Shown: piece after piece, positions 59,974-64,000 of the stretch
How positions within the stretch are numbered: the stretch's first letter is position 1
Layout of the letters: each line of letters opens with the position of its first letter
Origin: Nelumbo lutea
Lineage: Eukaryota > Streptophyta > Magnoliopsida > Proteales > Nelumbonaceae
Reading direction: 5' to 3'
DNA length: 64,000 bases
Assembly (NCBI GenBank): GCA_022828595.1
Contig: JAKGHH010000001.1
Span: forward strand, 73,590,401-73,654,400
Notes under the pieces: generated by a model
The model's database searches: none
What the model saw: the letters and a program-made list of their open reading frames with translations, nothing else
Told to the model about the DNA's origin: nothing
Made by a program: the position numbers and the translations under genes

Positions 59974-60467
59974 TGTCTGATTGCTGTTGCGCCTGAGTTA
60001 TCCGCTTCCAATTTGTGGTACATATCAAGGTGTGTGGCAGTAGAGAATCGTCAACTGGTTAAAGTGTCAACCTATGGTCATCATGGGCTTATAATGGGTG
60101 ATTCTTCTGTAGGCCCTGATCAAATTTTTCTTCGGATGATCATTAAACAGCCATAAATTGCTGCAAAAGCAACTTCAGCCAAATTTTGAGGCCGTTTCCT
60201 TTTAACATGTACGCGGAACAGAAACAATCCTGTTACGGATCCATGAGCATATATGCAGTATGGACGTGTACATGTCCAGAAACGACCAGATCTGGTGAAT
60301 CGATTCACCTTTCAAATACAATAGTAACCAGCACTTGCATTACTATTACAACTGACGACAAAGTTGAATAAATATAGATGTCCAGTGAGAACATGGATTG
60401 TATGATAACAATCGGCCTTTTCAATCAGTGACAAATAAAGTTGAAAGTGGAAACCAAGAATTCACTA

Positions 60468-63088
60468 TCAATTCTTTTGATGCACAGCGATTCTATGGAT
60501 ATCCATCTCCTTCAACATGACAGAGCGCCCACATGAGTCACATGGTGTTGTTCTAGATCCACAGACACTCTCATGCTCGGAAAGTCCTCTCAATCTATCT
60601 CGGATATCTGTTGCAGAGGTCCCGGCTTGAACCATGTCCCTGCAGAACTCGCATGTTATTAAGCGTAGAGGACAGACAGTGGACTGGTGATGAACCTGGT
60701 CAAAAACATGAAACATATTTAGATTAATTGAAAATACATATTCAATCTACCAAGTAACTGACTGCCTCCAATTTCCAGAGGCTTCGTTTCTCTCTCGTAG
60801 AGAGAGCCTCCCTCTCGAGACTTCCTCGAGGTTTTACTTTCTCAGCCTTGCTTCGTCTCCTCTTCCGCCTTCGATCCACCCATCTCCCTTTTCTCACTGG
60901 GTTCTCTTATTCTCTTCTTCCCTTTCTCTAGTCTTAGTTTTCCCTCTTTTTCTCACTCTTCTGTGTGTTTGTTTTCCATCCTCTGTTTTTTTCTTTTTTT
61001 TCATCCTCTGTCGTTCTTCTTCCTCCTTTCATCATCTGTCGTTTTTCTTCCCTTCTTCCATCCTCTGTTATTTTTTCCCTTTACTTGTTTTTCTTTTTTG
61101 TTCCTTTGTTATTTTTTGTTTTTTCTTTGCTGTTGTTGTGCAGGGAACTTGGTACAGGGGATGCACTATTCAATCTTTTCTTGTCGGGCGTTGGCCACAT
61201 TTGCTACTTTGGTTGCCATCCTTGGTTGTTTCTTAAAGCCCAAATCCTTTGTCGATTTGGTACGAAGGTCGTTTTCGCCACCGGTTGCAGTTTTTTGGTG
61301 GCGGTTGCAGTCTCTAGGTGGCAGTTGCAGTTGCAGTTTCTTAGTGGCTTTTTTGGTGGCAGTTGCATTATTGGAAATGGTTTAAGTTTTTGGGACTCTA
61401 CCGCCTTTTGCGGCTTTCCTGGTTGCACTATTACTGCCTCCTCGCCATTTTCTTGAGCGTCCCTCCTGTTTCTTTCTCTCACTTTGGGTGGATTGCTGTT
61501 TCTTCTGTTGGTGATTTTACTCACCTTTTGTCTTTTGCAGAAGTTAATTTCTTCTCCTTTATCCACTATTCATGTATATTTTGTTCTTTCTAAGAATTTG
61601 TCTTGGGTTTTCTTGCTTGGTACCATTACCAATTCTTTGTATTCAAGTTTCTGGATCGAATGAAATATACATGCCTTTGCCTTCAAAAGTAAAAAAGAAA
61701 AAAGAAAAAAAACAAAGAGGCAACCATGTTTCATGCTCTTAGATGCTGCCACTGAATATGTATTTCGTGGTGGAATTGATGCTTACCATTTCTTCCTTCT
61801 CAAGGATTACCCCGCAAGGGCAATGAAGTGGCTCATGGAACACTTTCATGTGCTTCTCCATCTCTGCTTTCTGGGAGGCTCGCCCACATCTCTCACAATG
61901 CATATGGTTTTCAGCTTCCTCCTTTCTGAGTACAACCCCACATCCAGCATGCTGACAGATGATATTGTGCCTAAAGCAATATGCTTCATGCAGTGCACTG
62001 CTCCTACTAGGGATGTAATGTTTACAATTCCGACATGCCAAGGAGTCTGAATCCAGTTTTGACGAGGAAGCTGCAGCCTGTTCGCCTACCTTATGACTAT
62101 TATTATCTTCAATACCTACAACAATTTGATATTTTGTTGTTCCCTTGAAGCCAAAGACACCAATACTATAGGTACCTGCACCAAGGTTCTCATCCTTGGA
62201 ACCAAGGAACAAAACCTTTGAACCCACATCATGGGAAGACCATTCATGCTGGTGTTGGTTTGGGAATATGACAGGATGCTTAGAGACATAGAGATCAGTG
62301 TCCCCACTACTTGTTTCTGCTTCTATCCTAACCTCAATATTGGCAAAGCCAGAGGCTATTTTTTCACTAACGTCAGTATCTACCGTGAACTTGTAATAGT
62401 TATATTTCCCTTCCTTGACAATTCCAGATTCAGCCTTTCCTAGTGTGAGTGGGACCAAGACATGCTGATCTGCCCTCCCTGAAGCCAAGTCAGGTCCCAC
62501 TATGTCAACCTCAATATCTGTTTCAAGTACAGATACACTAGAAGATGGTTTTAGCTCTAGAACTCGCAATTTATAGCTTAGCTCACCATGGTTGACTGTG
62601 ACCACATCACCTTGCGAGAGAGTAGCATGCTGCCGAAGGCTTGTTTCAAGGACTGCCTTGTGGTTAGGTATGTCAAAGAATCCCATGCCATCTGGTTGTA
62701 GTTTGGCATAGGTTCCTTTTGGTAGCCTAACATAACGAACCTCAATCAAGGGAGTGCTTGGAGGCTCAGAGGAAAATAAATTGTTCCATACATGAGGAGG
62801 AAGTTCAACAAATCCTTCATTTGTAGTGAATTCCAGAACACCTGAGTGGGTAGTACCATGATTTTGCTGTTCAGTGGATTCTGTAGTTGGAGAACCATCT
62901 TGTTGAACTTTTGAAAGTTGAAAGTACATGGGTCCTTTATCAAGGGCGCCTTGATCAGACAATTCAGTGAAGCAGGAAGGTGGCAATTTAATTTTATCTC
63001 CATAACCCTGATAAGGCACAGCTTCTAAAATACGAAAAAGTATGACTCCTTTTCCAGCAAGCGTACTTTCTTCCATTTGTTGATTAGC
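60468..63088 (-). CDS. UFD1-domain and zinc-finger protein, 3' part (5' exon outside window)
   Basis: Two exons in the window: 63088-61787 (434 codons) and 60695-60468 (75 codons plus stop), joined in phase 0 by a GT-AG intron. The first begins after a good acceptor (TTTTTACCTCAG) with codons ANQQ before MEES, so coding continues upstream into an exon beyond 64000. Relatives carry a charged coiled-coil there. The UFD1-like fold spans VPYQGYGDKIKLPPSCFTEL to EVRYVRLPKGTYAKLQPDGM. A ~200-residue middle domain follows, then TRAF/C2H2-type zinc fingers (CRNCKHYIPS, CQHAGCGVVLRKEEAENHMH, CERCGR, CPCGVILEKEEM). The last exon adds CPLRLITCEFCRDM and CDSCGRSVMLKEMDIHRIAV. The family resembles the plant protein annotated as PRLI-interacting factor K. 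A role in ubiquitin-linked protein handling is inferred from UFD1 homology only. Confidence 0.92.
60775..61690 (+). mobile_element. Probable LINE-derived insertion in the UFD1-gene intron
   Basis: This block fills most of the 1.1-kb last intron. It opens with CTCTCTCGTAGAGAGAGCCT-type sequence, is pyrimidine-rich with overlapping meaningless frames, and ends AATGAAATATACATGCC followed by a mixed A tail (AAAAAAGAAAAAAGAAAAAA). Its last ~120 bp match 36640-36755. The sense strand is opposite to the gene. I found no clear target-site duplication; an alternative is an ordinary T-rich intron with a LINE tail. Confidence 0.5.
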
Positions 63089-64000
63089 CTGAGGTAAAAA
63101 TGAAAAACTTTTTAATTACTTGTATTCATGAAATTATCCATAAAAATACTACGGATTGGAGGGGAAATATAAAAAAAAGTCCGTGTAAATTTTGATGGTA
63201 ATTTCCATCTACCTTCCTTCTAACCATATAAATTTATGCAATATGTGCTATTTTCCTTTTTTTCGTGCATGCGCGTGCTTGGGGGGGGGGGGGAGTTCAA
63301 TTATGAACTATTTAAATTTATTCTCAAGCATTCAATGTCACAAGGCATGATATGCTTATTGGCCAATCAACAATTATTGGTGATAAAATTAGTTTGTATA
63401 TGTATCTAAACATGTTTGCAATCTAATAACCATCATATATAGGGGATCTTAGGGAATGACAACAATTTTTCAAAATGGAGTCTCTTGGCCTATTATATTA
63501 TGTTTCAAAGAATGTCCTTTAACAAACGGCAGTTTGGATACTATAGGTGATTGTTCAAGGTTCAACAGTTCTTCAATTTCAAAACACCCGAATAAGTGCC
63601 TCAGTTAATTTCCAGTGTGATAATTGGATTTCTCTTGTTCTAGGTTCTGTTTCCTCAAATATTCTGTTTTTTTTGGGGGGGGGGGGGGTGAAGGCAACAT
63701 ATACTGGTACATCATATATGATTTCACATAATTTTGAAAGTGTGCTAGTTACAAAATAATGATTCAGCTGTTATGTCGGATGTACTAGCCCAAGAGAGGA
63801 TCTTTGCAGTTCAATTGTGACTGATTATTGAGGTCCTTAATACAAATTAACCCTAATATTCTTAATACATCATGTTTCTTGTTGAAGCCAATGACAAATC
63901 ATTGAGGTCCTTATGCTACCACAAAAGATTAATGGCTGCATTGCATCGCAGTGTCCTACCATTTAGAGATTGAAATTTCTATTTTAAATGGTTGCCTTGT
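63089..64000 (-). other. Intron upstream of the UFD1-gene exon
   Basis: Following gene direction, this lies before the acceptor at 63089-63090, so it should be intronic sequence reaching an exon outside the window. I found no coding exon here. It contains two poly-G runs (about 63282-63293 and 63676-63689). Confidence 0.55.

Noticed and set aside
60963..61456. Plus-strand frames of 140 and 163 codons, Phe/Leu-rich
   Set aside because: They overlap each other in different frames, reflect T-rich sequence, and lie in an intron of the UFD1 gene.
1..64000. tRNA or rRNA genes
   Set aside because: I saw no cloverleaf with A and B boxes and no rRNA signatures. The TGGTATCA matches at 8194 and 18176 are retrotransposon primer sites, not tRNA genes.

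Overview
This is a nuclear segment of a flowering plant, probably a non-grass angiosperm. Multi-exon genes with GT-AG introns lie in AT-rich, transposon-dense DNA. The recognisable gene families (plant GT106-type O-fucosyltransferases, a JMJ25-like H3K9 demethylase, a UFD1/zinc-finger protein), an L-type lectin fragment, and Copia, Gypsy, TRIM, LINE, hAT, Mutator and Tourist-like elements are all typical of plants. No bacterial, viral, CRISPR or organellar features were seen.

All five host genes lie on the minus strand. (1) The left edge (1-120) holds the start of a secreted protein with a clear signal peptide, cut by the window. (2) 3650-7291 is a six-exon O-fucosyltransferase-like gene (562 codons). 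(3) 11926-23605 is a second, distant O-fucosyltransferase-like gene with ten exons (685 codons); its 5.9-kb first intron carries a Copia retrotransposon. (4) 41352-48441+ is a JmjC demethylase of the JMJ25/IBM1 type (12 coding exons, 924 codons), with a 5'-UTR intron and one GC-AG intron. (5) 60468-63088 is the 3' part of a UFD1-domain plus zinc-finger gene whose 5' exon lies beyond the right edge. Exon phases were worked out by hand; each of the three complete gene models sums to an exact multiple of three.

Between the genes, 23.6-41.3 kb and 48.6-60.4 kb hold almost only mobile-element debris. The commonest class is small non-autonomous hAT-like elements. Nine have 8-bp target-site duplications that match at 7 or 8 of 8 positions, and two more are degenerate. 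There are also three members of a long-inverted-repeat Mutator-like family, several Tourist-like MITEs, a solo Gypsy LTR with a 5-bp duplication, a TRIM, a LINE flanked by an unusually long 68-bp direct repeat, and a decayed lectin receptor-kinase fragment. Several elements are nested, so relative insertion order can be read.

I found no evidence for an undescribed biological system. The points most worth following are the density and nesting of the hAT-like elements, the 68-bp repeat around the LINE, the GC-AG intron in the demethylase, a tandem duplication that captured part of a MITE inside a demethylase intron, and a nearly perfect 166-bp hairpin at 36.1 kb.
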